DNA of 64,000 nucleotides from Lachancea kluyveri NRRL Y-12651. Its lineage: Eukaryota > Ascomycota > Saccharomycetes > Saccharomycetales > Saccharomycetaceae. The notes under the pieces are model-generated. The model did not search any database, was not told the DNA's origin, and saw nothing but the letters and a program-made list of their open reading frames with translations. The DNA lies in NCBI GenBank assembly GCA_000149225.2, contig CM000690.1, forward strand, positions 1,225,281 to 1,289,280, in the 5' to 3' direction. Shown one piece after another: positions 53,698 to 64,000 of this stretch. The position numbers and the translations under genes were made by a program. The first letter of the stretch is position 1, and each line of letters begins with the position of its first letter.

Positions 53698-53815
53698 GGC
53701 ATATAAAAAGAACGTAAAAGGGTATAAAAACGTAAGAGGGTATAAAGCGCATATAAACGTATATAAAATGCATATATGCGCACATGATGTGCATATGGGC
53801 GCGCGTGTAGAACTT
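53698..53815. repeat. Degenerate ATATAAA/GTATAAA-CGTA repeat block with palindromes
   Basis: About eight imperfect copies of an (A/G)TATAAA element spaced by CGTA or CGCAT run from 53698 to 53770. They are followed by the palindromes GCATATATGC and GCACATGATGTGC. Dyads and TATA-like units suggest a decayed minisatellite rather than a promoter. Confidence 0.45.
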
Positions 53816-54380
53816 GCGGAACAGCAGCACCATTTTCCTGGATCGAATTATTTTCGAGCTCTAATTTTTCTTGGAACTATGAGGGTTCGGGTACCCAAAT
53901 CTTCCTTTATCGACTCAAAAGCGTACGAACGAGAACAACATATTCCTACACTACCGTCGGTTATTATAGCTATACCTCAATAATACACGCACGATTATGC
54001 GATAAATATACACATACAAGTATGTACGCATCAGGGAATTGTATTGGCAGTCAAGAGATTCGGGAGTTTTGCGCTCAGTATTACTCGTCAACGATCGGTA
54101 ACCATATCGAACAGTTTTCCGATTCGCTTTACGCACTTAGCACGTGACAATATTTAGAATCTATTTACCACCGAAAAAATGTTAGTAACACTGTTCGAAA
54201 AATGAAAACAAAGTAAGGGCAGTGTGCCCTACTCCTATCAAATTTTGTCTGCTTTTCCTGCTGCCAAATTCGCAACAAGTTATATAAACAAGGCATCCAT
54301 TTATGGAACCTTTGGAGTTAAACTATGTTTAGGTCAGACCGCCACACATGTAATGGAGGTTCCATAGTAGCGCGAACAGC

Positions 54381-57300
54381 TTGTCCGAAGCAGAAAATGC
54401 TACTCCGATCGATGAGCTATCCGCTGGGAAGCCCAGTCACAGCGGTATTGATACGGAAATCCCCTTTGGCCACGTTGTGAGAATGATGTCTCGACACTCT
54501 ACGTTTGACGGGCCACAGTCCAGGCATCAAGGTGAAGACGGAGACGACCAAATGGATCCAGAACTTATTTCCAAAGTCGAAACACTGGCTCGGACTTTAT
54601 CCCACTATAGGATTAGAAATGGCTCTTTGGAAATCGATCCAAACAATTTCAATGCTGCCGCAATCTTGTCCACTTTTGTTAGAGCATCTGAGGAGTAAGG
54701 AATTCACTTACGTAAGCCAGGTGTTGTCGCCGAAGACATTTCTGCGAAGGGTGTGGACTCTAGATTTTCGGAAGGGGAGACTTTCGAAGATATCCTCATG
54801 CTACCAAAAACCATATTCCGTGGGATTCAGGCTTCCAGACAGAAAAAACTTAGAAACATCATCCAGGATGTGAATTTGCTGGCGCGTCCTGGTGGGATGA
54901 TATTGGTGTTGGGTAGACCAGGTGCAGGGTGCTTCAGTCTTTTGAAAACAGTTTCTGGAGAAATTGACCAATTTCCAGAGGTTACCGGCCAGGTTTCTTA
55001 CGATGGTATCACACAAAAAGAAATGATGAAACGGTGTAAACCTGATATGATTTATAATGGTAAAATGGATGTTCACTCCCCCCGTTTGACCGTAAAACAA
55101 ACGCTAGATTTCGCCCTGGCTTGCAAAACACCAAATGTCAGAGTTAATAACTCTTCCAGAAAAGAATATATTGCCTCCATGAGAGAGCTTTATGCCATAA
55201 TTTTTGGCTTAAGGCATACGTAAAACTCAAAAGTTGGAAACAACTTTGTCAGAGGTGTTCCGGGTGGTGGATGTAAAATAGTTTCTATCGCAGAGGCTTT
55301 GGCCGCAAGAAGATCAATCTATTGTTGGGACAATGCCACGAGAGGTCTAGATGCATCCACCGCTTCGGAATACGCATAGGCTATTCGTATCATGACTAAT
55401 TTACAGAAACCCACTGTGCTTGTGACAATTTATCAAGCTAGTGAAAACATCTATGAAACTTTTGACAGGGTCACACTTTTATACGAAGGTGGATAAATTT
55501 ACTTCGGGAGCATTGAGGACGCCAAGCCTTACTTTGAAAACATGGGGTTCATTTGCTCGCAGAGACAGTCCACTGCAGAGTTCTTAACCGTACTGACAGA
55601 CTCTGCCGGGCTTCATAAAGTTAAGCCAGGGTATGAGCACAAGGTTCCAAGAACTGCCGAAGATTTCGAAACGTACTGGAAGCCTTCTCCAGAGTTTTCA
55701 CAGCTCAAACAAGATATCGAAACCTACAAAAACGAAGTGGAGGCTGAGAAGACAAAGGAACTGTACGACATGTCCCTAGCACAGGAGAAGTCAAAGCTTG
55801 CCCGCTCCAAGTCTTACTTTACTGTTTCGTACCTAGAGCAAGTTAAACTTTGTACAGTCCGTGGGTTTCAAAGAATTTATGGTGATAAAGCATTTACTAT
55901 AAAGAACACTATTGCTGCTATCGCCCAGTCTTTGGTCACGGGTTCCTTGTTTTACAACACACCTTCCAGTACGGCTGGTGCTTTCTCTAGAAGCAGTGTG
56001 CTTTTCTTCTCGGTTCTGTACTACTGCTTAATGTCTCTGGCTAACATTAGTTTAGATGATAGGCCGATTTTGCAAAAGCACAAAACATACTCACTGTAAC
56101 ATCCATCTGCAGAAGCCTTGGCTCAAACCATCTCTGCTTTTCCATTTAGACTGATTGGCTCTACATGCTTTTTAATCATAATTTACTTTTTGTCTGGATT
56201 GACTAGGGATGCTGGCAGATTTTTTACTGTATACCTATTTTTGATTGTCTGTTTCGAGGCTATCAATACACTGTTTGAAATGGTCACCGCTCTTTCAGAC
56301 ACTATCTCTCAAGCAAACTCGATTTCTGGTATTCTGATCCTCGCACTGTCTTTATACTTCACGTACATGATCCAACCACCATCCATGCATCCATGGTTTA
56401 AGTGGGTATCTTACATTTTGCCATATAGATATGCTTTTGAAAGTATGTTAGCAGCCGAATTTCATAACAGAAGAATGAAATGTGGCAATACTCTGGTCCC
56501 AAGTGGCCCTGGATACCAAAATGTAGGCTCTGAGAATCAAATTTGTGCTTTCATAGGCTCCAAAGAGGGCCAATCGTGGGTTCTTGGTGATGACTATCTA
56601 AGGTTGCAATATGAATACAAATATAGTCACGTTTGGAGAAACTTGGGTATCATTTTCGCTTTTCTATGTTTCTATTTGTCAGTCAAACGTCTAGTTACTT
56701 AGTACAAGAGACCCATCAAAGGTGGTGGCGATGCCTTGGTTTTTCAAAAAGGGCGTGAAAAGAAGAACAACTCCTGGTGATGAAGAGAATTCTGATAATT
56801 CCTTAACAGTTTCTGAGGCCAAGTATGAAATTTCTAGTGCTTCCTCTTCGAACAATGCTTCAATTCTCGGAGAGCTAAAAAGTGAAGGTGTTTTTATTTA
56901 AAAGGACGTTTGCTATACGATTCCATACAAGGGCGGACAACACCAATTACTTGACAACATTAGCGGTTACTGTGCGCCAGGTACACTTACTACTTTGATG
57001 AGTGAATCTGGTGCTGGTAAGACTACTCTGTTGAATACGTTAGCTCAGAGGAATGTAGGTATCATCACTGGTGATATGTTAGTCAACGGTCGCCCAATTG
57101 ATGCAAGCTTCGAAAGACGTACAGGGTATATGCAGCAGCAAGATATCCACGTTAAGGAAATGACTGTCAGAGAACCTTTGCATTTTTCCGCCAGAATGCG
57201 TAGACCCGAATCTATCCCTGACAGCGAAAAAATGTCATATGTGGAGAAGCTTATTGAAATATTGGGTATGCAAGAGTATGCCGATGTTTTGGTTGGTGAT

Positions 57301-58837
57301 GTTGGCTACGGTTTGAATGTCGAACGAAGAAAGAAGTTATCCATTGGTGTGGAACTAGCTGCTAAACCTAACTTGCTATTATCTTTAGCTGAACCCACCT
57401 CTGGTTTGGATTCCCTGGCATCCTGGAGCATTGTACAGCTTTTGAAAAAACTAGCTCAAGCAGGCCAATCTGTTTTGTGTACAATTCATCAACCTTCTAC
57501 TACATTATTTGAGCAATTCGACAGGCTATTGCTGTTAAGGAAGGGTGGCCAAACAATTTATTTTGGTCCGGTTGGTGAGCACTCACGTGAGTTGTTGGGA
57601 TATTTCGAAAGAAACGGAGCAAGAAAATGTGGAGATGATGAAAACGCTGCTGAATGTATTTTAGAATCTATTGGTGCCGGTGCGACTGCCTCTACCAAGG
57701 AAGACTGGCATACCAAGTGGAAAAATTCTCGGGAATTTGAGGAAACCAATACAACTGTTGATACTTATATTAAGGAGCTATCGAGCAAGCAGGAGACTTC
57801 AAATTCCGAGAACATTTCTTCAGGCAAATACGCCACCTCATACCTCTACCAACTCAGATATGTCCTGCAAAGAACCGTGATAATGTTCTGGAGAGACGTT
57901 AACTACAATATGTCCAAGATGATGCTGTTTATGCTTGGTGGTTTGTTTATTGGATTTACTTTTTACGATGTTGGTTCAAGTCCTACTGGTTTGCAAAACG
58001 CGAGTTCTGCCACTTTCATGGCTATTGTTTTATCTGCGCCACTAATGAACCAAATCCAGGCACATGTTACGGCCTCTAGAAAATTGTTTGAAGTCGGAGA
58101 GTTAAAATCTAATATGTTCCATTGGTCATTCCTGTTTTTGACGGAATACTTGGCTGAGCTACCATACCATTTGCTCTTTTCAACGATTTTTTGTGTCTTT
58201 CTACTTCCCGTTAAGAACTGATTTTGCTACTTCTAAATCTGGTGTATTTTTTTTGAACTATTGTATCATGTTCCAACTCCACATAGTTGGACTGAGTTTG
58301 GCAGGACTATACATGTCTCCAAATTTGCCTTCTGCAAACGTGCTCATGTGATTGTTAATATCCCTTTTGATAACGTTCTGTGGTATCTTTCAGCCATATA
58401 ATTTGATACCCGAACTCTGGACCTTTATGTGGAAGACCTCATCTTACACTTACTTTGCCCAAAATTTGGTGGGCATAATATTGCACGACAAGAAGGTTGT
58501 CTGCAAGGCCAAAGAGTTGTCTTACTTAGATCTACCATCGGGCCAAACGTGCGGTGGGTAAATGGAACCACTATTTAAGTTTGCTTCAGGATACATCAAG
58601 AGCCCAGAAGCAACAGAGAAATGCGCTTACTGTACATATAGAGTTGGTGATAGGCACTTGAAGAGAATTGGTAGTAGCTACAGTTGCTTATGAAGAAATT
58701 TTGGTTTTTACTGGGTTTACATCCTTTTCAACATTGGAGCAATGATTCTGTTATACTACTTTATCCACGTGAGACGAGCCTCTTTTAAAAAGTCCAGAAT
58801 AGTCAAATCTATTCTTGGTAGAATAAAGAAAAAATAA
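54381..58837 (+). pseudogene. SNQ2-like: SNQ2/PDR18-type ABC multidrug transporter relic
   Basis: This is a full-size pleiotropic drug resistance pump relic, about 1,485 codons, laid out NBD1-TMD1-NBD2-TMD2 as in Snq2 (1,501). Stops interrupt one frame at 54696, 55221, 55377, 55494, 56097 and 56700. After a frameshift near 56750-56800 there is a stop at 56899, and after another near 58190-58225 stops at 58349, 58559 and 58691. The old ATG is missing: the frame opens at TTG 54381 with TAA ten codons upstream. Recognisable parts are NBD1 Walker A GRPGAGCFS, the D-loop region RGLDAST, NBD2 Walker A SESGAGKTT (first Gly replaced by Ser), the linker LNVERRKKLSIGVEL, and Walker B SLAEPTSGLDS (catalytic-site Asp replaced by Ala). 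These substitutions in invariant sites show relaxed selection beyond the stops. It ends at TAA 58835-58837. I cannot separate SNQ2 from PDR18. Confidence 0.9.
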
Positions 58838-60568
58838 ATTATAGAAGTTAGATAACTTTACTATACATAAAATGAAATTTTTAATTCTTTAAATAGAGGA
58901 ATGATTACTTTTAGAAACCTCGAACTTGGCAGGAATGGTTTTCAACAGACAAATCCAGGAAGTCGAGTCAGCGGTTATGGCCACTTTTGAGCATCCAGAG
59001 GTATGCTTGTGCAGCACCTTCAAAAACAAAGAGTTTAAAATAAATAATTGATCTAGGCCTTTTTACACATCTGGCCAAAGTGAAACGTGTGGCAGGACAA
59101 TGAATTTTCCTGGAATTTTACCTAACAGATCGAAAAAATATCTTGCTTAGAATTCGAGTAGTACCATAGCTTTTTATCGCAAAAAATACTCTGATATCGA
59201 CGTTTAAATTTGAAAGAACTAATTTCTTTCTGTCTTTCCTTTTAACAGAGGAATCATGGTCAGTTTTTCCTATGAAACTAGTAAGATTGACACCGTGAGC
59301 ATAAGTACCTTTCTTAAAAATGACGCGACCTTGAACATTTGTTCCTTTCCGCTAAGTTTGGTTATTTTCTTAATGTGCCAATCGTGATTTATAATGCTTT
59401 TTTCAACCACTTGTATAAAATATGTGACTTTTTAGGATGATATAATCTCAGATTTGAGTACTCACTCGATTAAAAAATCCATGCAAGAAACTGGCTTGGA
59501 TTAAGAAATAAATCAATGGTTATTGCTTTATAGAACATTAATTGGCCGTATCAAAACTACTCAGAATAGGCCAAAACCACAGAGAAATGACCAGATGAGC
59601 ACAAGAGCACAGGAATCGAATAGCATCAGAGAAAGGGTTGGTTGTGGATATTTCGAGGCATGCTACTCTCCCTTTTTATACTACTAAAGTTCCGCAACCA
59701 AAGTTTTTTATAAGCTTTGCATGTTTTTGTTGTAATACTTGGCTACATCATCTTTGGTACAGAAACCAAGCTGAATTGAATATTTTAAGAAGTTCGTGAC
59801 ATTGAAATGCGCGTTACAATCTAAGCTATAGCGATATCATCAAATTAATGGTGCAGTAATTTTGAAATATCTTGTGAAAACTTGCATCTCCTAAATCAAA
59901 ATTGTGGTAGGTATGAGAAAAATGAAGCCAGTAAAAAAAAAAAAGAGTCAAAGGAACTAGGTAAAGCGAGAGCAGATATGCTCAATTCTTAATTTTCATA
60001 AAGATGAAGGACTCTGGTAAGGTGGAAGAAGGAGGTGAAAGGCATAAAAAAATCGGGTTTTTAACATGCACAAAACATGCACGATTTATCTCAGTAATCA
60101 ACTTTTGAGTCTAAAGTAAGAGATCGGCATTTTCAGAGCTCTCTTAAGTGTTTTATTTGGGTCATTACTAGGTTAAGCGGTGCGTAAATGTTGTTAAGCG
60201 AGTACAACACTGGGATTCAGTCATATTGGAACGTTTATCACCAGTAACATTGAGGAGGCATTGTGCATCGTTGTTAGCAGATGCATAATGCAACTTGAGG
60301 AGGTTCCAAGAAATGATGATATTGGCGCCGCATTATCGTCTCGAGTAGCACACCTGCCGCTAGAAATGTTTTTCCTGGGCGAGCAACCACCACCAGATGC
60401 AGTCAGCCATGCGGTGTAATTCAGGGGGCGCGTGTGGTTGGCTAATAAGGTTAAAAGCTTGGCAAAAAAACAAGGTGGGTTATTCAACTCAACACAAGAG
60501 GTAAAGATAAAAAAAGTAGAAACAAAAAAAGAAGGTGTAAAAAATTGTGCCAGACTTCAAAAATAAAC
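58838..60568. other. 1.7 kb intergenic region before the VPS10 gene
   Basis: No gene is supported. A minus-strand frame at 60221-60487 has no matching family. The last few hundred bases are the VPS10 gene's promoter. Confidence 0.45.
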
Positions 60569-62743
60569 ATGATGTTCTTTCTACTCTTTTTTACAGCATT
60601 TTTCTCACTGGGATTTGGCTTCCAACCTGAAGTTTTTCAGCTCGATTCAAACAAATTTCACGGTGTGCACTATTTTGAAGGAAGTGGCAGACTTCTAGCC
60701 TTATTAGAGGGGAGTCTTGTATATTCCAAAGATCACGGCACTACATGGAAAGAGTCTAGGAATATCGATTTCCAAACTCCAATGGAGACCTTCATGGAGA
60801 CCTTCATGGAGGATCCGTTTTTCACCAACAGAGCCTTTGTAACTGGTCCTAATGTTTCCTATATAACAGAAGACTATGGCGAAAGCTGGCAGAAAATAGA
60901 CATTCCTGACAGCAATGTCTCAAATTTTAGTTTAATTTCATTTTCTTTCACGACTCATCCTAGCAACAGAGATTATATCATCGCTATAAAAACAGGATGC
61001 AGCAATTTTATCTCTCCTGATTTGGAAATCGACTATGGTCTACCAAAAGTGCACATTTGTTGGTGCCCATCTGCTGTGCTGTTATTTTCAAAAGATGGAG
61101 GTAGAACTTTTGTCGAAATTGTTCCACCGGGCCATGATTCCTCACACGAGGGTTTTGGTTACTTCTCGTGCGACTTCATTAAAGGTAAGGGAGAGTCTCG
61201 GCAAAATGATGACTCTACCTTCTTATGCAAGGCTTATAATTTAAATTATACTGCCAGAGTTACTACTGATTGCGTACTGTTCTCTGTTTCTAATATGGGG
61301 AAAAGAACAAATAAAGTGGATCAGCTTGATGGCCTCGTAGTACATGCTATCAAAGCACTGGAAAGCTATGCTGTAATAATAACTCGGGAGGATATCCAGG
61401 ACTATGACTCAGCAAAAAGAATTTGGGTTTCAGATGATGGCATAAACTTTCAAGAAGCTCACTTTTATACACGAGCATCCAAATTCTTCTATAATCAAGC
61501 TCTGAAAGAAATAGACGGTAGAATTTTTGCCACCTTGTACACACAAAAAAGAGGACTCTTCGAAAAGGATGGCTATGAAAATTACTTATCTGATTCTACT
61601 GGCTTTAAATTCACCAGACTAGCCCCTTTGATCCCTAAACGTGAAGGGTGGCCTGAATTCATTGCAATTGATAACCTTAAGGGTACTATTATTCAAGCGC
61701 TTGAAACTGACAAAAGTTTGTTTCGGAAGCGGAAAATTTATACAAAGATATCACTAGATAACGGCAAGAGCTGGTCGAACCTACGCATAAAGGACCCTGA
61801 AAATAAAGAGTCGTACAGCTGTGACGTTGATGAGGACGAAGGTTGCTCTTTAAACATACATGGCTCATTTTTCTCTTGGAACCAAAAAGACTATTTCAAT
61901 AGGACTTTAGGTATACTAACCGCGGTTGGTTCGGTTTCGTCCAGCAGAGTACTTGATTACGATAAGCTACAAACTTACATCTCTAGAGACGGGGGTATTA
62001 GCTGGTCGAAAATCTTTGATTTCTCTGCGAAAGTCGAATTTGGTGATCAAGGTAATGTTATGGTTGCTGTCTCAAATAACTGGGGTAGGATGAAAGATAC
62101 TGGTACAGTTTACTATTCCTTAGATCAAGGTTATAACTGGTCGGAACTGCCATTTGAAAGTAGAATGTCAGCTTATTCTGTCTCTGCTCTTGTAAATGAC
62201 GGTTCCGGCTCTGTTTTTAGGATAGATGCCTATTCGGACAGTTATACTTATACCATTGACTTTGGGAAAGCCTTTGACGGAAAAACCTGTTCGGAAAGTG
62301 ACTTTGAAGACTGGTACCAAAGCAACGGGGAGTGTGTGAATGGTGCAAGATACAAATTCAAGAGAAGAAAGCATGATGCACAATGTTTGGTGAAAAAGTC
62401 ATTCACAGAGATCGAAAGAGTAGAAGAACCTTGCGCTTGCACTAAAAAAGATTACGAGTGCTCCCCTGGGTTTAGCTCGAATAAAAAGGGTGAATGTGTG
62501 CTAGACTACTCGTTGTTGGATGCTTCGAAAGTCTGTGATGGTTCTGTCGACACCTTGCATCTCGCACCAACGGTATTAACCGCTGGCAACAAGTGTTGGA
62601 ATCCTTTAGCAATAGATTTTGTAGAGGTTTCCTGTAAAGAGTTGGGGGTCTGGAAATCCAAACATAAAACGAGGGAAAACACTTTCAACCTTGAAACCTT
62701 TGTTTCATGGTTTGGAAGCCTACTTTCCGTATGGTTTCCCTAA
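60569..62743 (+). CDS. VPS10-domain protein without membrane anchor (VTH/PEP1-like)
   Basis: This 724-residue protein has one VPS10 domain, the ten-bladed propeller that in Pep1/Vps10 and Vth1/2 sorts vacuolar hydrolases at the Golgi. A signal peptide (about 1-20) precedes it. Asp-box repeats include YSKDHGTTW, TEDYGESW, FSKDGGRTF, SLDNGKSW, SRDGGISW and SLDQGYNW. The cysteine-rich 10CC segment follows (CACTKKDYECSPGFSSNKKGEC). Pep1 and Vth proteins carry two such domains, a membrane span and a cytosolic tail. Here the frame ends just after the 10CC region, with FVSWFGSLLSVWFP as the only hydrophobic end, so the product may be lumenal or secreted. I start at ATG 60569 because the upstream frame has only a TTG. 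A 12-bp tandem duplication (60782-60805) adds METF in frame. It could be a truncated gene rather than a functional variant. Confidence 0.82.
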   Translation: MMFFLLFFTAFFSLGFGFQPEVFQLDSNKFHGVHYFEGSGRLLALLEGSLVYSKDHGTTWKESRNIDFQTPMETFMETFMEDPFFTNRAFVTGPNVSYITEDYGESWQKIDIPDSNVSNFSLISFSFTTHPSNRDYIIAIKTGCSNFISPDLEIDYGLPKVHICWCPSAVLLFSKDGGRTFVEIVPPGHDSSHEGFGYFSCDFIKGKGESRQNDDSTFLCKAYNLNYTARVTTDCVLFSVSNMGKRTNKVDQLDGLVVHAIKALESYAVIITREDIQDYDSAKRIWVSDDGINFQEAHFYTRASKFFYNQALKEIDGRIFATLYTQKRGLFEKDGYENYLSDSTGFKFTRLAPLIPKREGWPEFIAIDNLKGTIIQALETDKSLFRKRKIYTKISLDNGKSWSNLRIKDPENKESYSCDVDEDEGCSLNIHGSFFSWNQKDYFNRTLGILTAVGSVSSSRVLDYDKLQTYISRDGGISWSKIFDFSAKVEFGDQGNVMVAVSNNWGRMKDTGTVYYSLDQGYNWSELPFESRMSAYSVSALVNDGSGSVFRIDAYSDSYTYTIDFGKAFDGKTCSESDFEDWYQSNGECVNGARYKFKRRKHDAQCLVKKSFTEIERVEEPCACTKKDYECSPGFSSNKKGECVLDYSLLDASKVCDGSVDTLHLAPTVLTAGNKCWNPLAIDFVEVSCKELGVWKSKHKTRENTFNLETFVSWFGSLLSVWFP
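60782..60805 (+). repeat. 12-bp in-frame tandem duplication in the VPS10 gene
   Basis: Two copies of ATGGAGACCTTC add the residues METF twice, followed by a further ATGGAG. It lies in a loop between Asp-box repeats 1 and 2 and keeps the frame. Confidence 0.9.
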
Positions 62744-63376
62744 TTTACTGCGCAACGAAGAGTGAAAGTATTGGTATCCAAGAAAAAATGTTCATGCTAG
62801 ATTAAAAATCACTACTGAAAAGCCTGTCAGACAATATGTGGGGTAGCCAGCTAGCCACATCGTCGCTATTTAAAACTAAAAAAAATTTGTATACACGTGC
62901 GAAAGGAAACCTATCAGTGTAACGGTCTAGCCATTTAAGTACTTCTTTATCAATGAATGGGTTCAATGCTGTTCACAAAAAAGAAGAAATAAAAATTCTC
63001 AAACAATCTTGAAATGTGGTAGCCTGTATCAGTTACCATCATTGCTTCAAATCTGCTTTGCTCGTACTTAAGAAAAATAACACCCCCCTAGTTAATTACA
63101 CCAATCATGCTTTCGTTATACCAGGCTTGTCAATTCAAAATGGAAGTATCACTTTATCAAAACAAGTTATCCAGACTTTCTATGCTTACACTATTTCGGC
63201 TTGTAAAAACTAATTGTTGAGCTAAAGTTTGTTACAGGCGATTTAGACAAGCTATTATTATCAAGATTTTTTTTTTTTAGCAAGAAAGTTACTAGATTAC
63301 AGTTTTCAGATAAAAATTCCTCTCACGTAAAATTAAATGCACACAAGTTACATCCGAAATTTCTTAGCTAGAACAC
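62744..63376. other. Convergent 3' region, no gene
   Basis: About 630 bp between the converging VPS10 gene and the IRC7-like relic. A CACGTG lies near 62894 and a T run at 63269-63278. A 65-codon frame near 63016 starts without ATG and is rejected. Confidence 0.5.
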
Positions 63377-64000
63377 CTAACTACCTGCCGCCAAACGTTG
63401 AAGTCCTGGCTCAAGGTCACGCTGCAAATCTGCCGAGTCCTCCAAACCTACCTGAATTCGGAAAGCGAACCCGGCATAAGACCAGTCAGGGGCAGTTCTA
63501 TATGTCTTAGGATTTACAGGAGTAACCAACCTTTCATATCCTCCCCATGAAAATCCCAATTTGAAAATGTCCATCTGTTCAATCATGTTTTCAAAGTCAG
63601 TTTTTGTGAATCCCTCCTTCAAAACTACGGTAAACAGTCCGGATGACCCTTTGTAATCACGTAGCCAATACTCATGTCCAGGGCAATCTTCGAAGGCTGG
63701 ATGCAGGACTTTTTCAACCTCTTCTCTCCCTTTCAGGCATGTTGCCAACCCAAGAGCTTTCCGCTCTACGTCTTTTAATCTCAAGCTCAAAGTCCGCATC
63801 CCTTTTAAAGCCAAAAGACAGTCGTCTGCACCAGGCAACATAGACGTTACATCTTACGTGGTCCGCAAAAGAGGCCAAGTCCTCTTTTGTTGGCAGACGC
63901 AAACCAAGAAGGATGTCTGAATGTCCACCCAAGTACTTGGTTCCTGCTCAACAGAGATATCAAACCAATGGCCCATGTTGCATTTAAAAAGTAGCCGTGT
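63377..64000 (-). pseudogene. IRC7: IRC7-like cysteine-S-conjugate beta-lyase relic, cut by the window edge
   Basis: Irc7 is a PLP enzyme related to bacterial cystathionine beta-lyase that releases thiols from cysteine conjugates. The last 154 codons are intact and match Irc7 (MLPGADDC, GMRTLSLRLKDVERKAL, HPAFEDCPGHEYW, LGFSWGGYERLVTP, FRIQVGLED), with the stop at 63377. Upstream the frame is shattered. The PLP-lysine region reads TKYLGGHSDILLG in one frame (around 63920-63945) but needs a one-base change to join the preceding DISVE. Further small insertions and deletions lie at about 63850-63905, and a TAA stands about seven codons before MLPG. The segment before DISVE, up to the window edge, is also out of register. 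The 5' part lies beyond the window. At least four lesions make it clearly non-functional. Confidence 0.85.

Larger units (their letters stand above)
50751..54380. other. 3.6 kb, mostly without genes
   Basis: Apart from the possible small frame at 50883, ORFs at 53079-53390 and 53615-53983 are unrecognised. The second is largely made of a repeated TATAAA-rich element (53698-53815). A GC-richer stretch at about 51500-51740 starts TGTTGGGA, like some Ty LTR ends, but no matching end was found. A TATA box near 54280 belongs to the ABC transporter relic. Confidence 0.4.

Noticed and set aside
60221-60487. 88-codon minus-strand frame upstream of the VPS10 gene
   Set aside because: No recognisable family and it overlaps the likely promoter of the VPS10 gene.

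Overview
This window looks like an accessory, probably subtelomeric, stretch of a chromosome from a budding yeast of the family Saccharomycetaceae. The coding sequences are essentially intronless, many promoters carry a TATA box 60-120 bp upstream of the ATG, and intergenic DNA is AT-rich. The gene families are typical of that clade: URA1 of the cytosolic class 1A type, DUP/COS membrane proteins, VEL1, ZPS1, JLP1, SNQ2-type ABC transporters, BDH, GDH and MNT. From remembered S. cerevisiae proteins I judge most genes to be roughly 55-80% identical, so this is unlikely to be S. cerevisiae itself. I cannot name the genus. No telomere end, centromere, tRNA, rRNA, full transposon or CRISPR array was seen.

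Layout. 0.7-17.5 kb is a carbon/nitrogen redox block: two butanediol-dehydrogenase-like genes (BDH-like A and B), a Zn2Cys6 regulator, an ADH6/ADH7-like alcohol dehydrogenase, a sugar-porter transporter, an NADP-glutamate dehydrogenase, and an aldo/keto reductase that has no ATG in its frame. BDH and GDH genes are also neighbours on S. cerevisiae chromosome I, so part of this order may be ancestral. 17.8-21.3 kb is a divergent pair for sulfonate use, a JLP1 dioxygenase and a Dal5/Soa1-type transporter, both broken. 22.3-28.0 kb holds a VEL1-family gene and a ZPS1 gene, both with near-consensus zinc-response elements, then a secreted acid-sphingomyelinase-like phosphodiesterase.

30.5-36.0 kb holds a C2H2 zinc-finger gene, a GRE2-type reductase and an MNN1-family mannosyltransferase. 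36-43.3 kb is largely relics: a repeat-bearing ORF end, a GH5 glucanase with one frameshift, and a LAC12-type sugar permease with several stops. URA1 (44.3-45.2 kb) is intact and is followed by about 4 kb of decayed sequence. Two single-DUP-domain membrane genes lie at 49.2-50.8 kb. 54.4-58.8 kb is an SNQ2/PDR18-type ABC transporter relic. A VPS10-domain gene without a membrane anchor lies at 60.6-62.7 kb. A degraded IRC7-type cysteine-S-conjugate beta-lyase runs off the right edge.

Themes: intact redox genes on the left; two ecologically specialised sets (sulfonate use, zinc scavenging); and a right half rich in relics. Three long relics (SOA1-like, LAC12-like, SNQ2-like) share an unusual pattern, with about 19 in-frame stop codons but only about four frameshifts between them.
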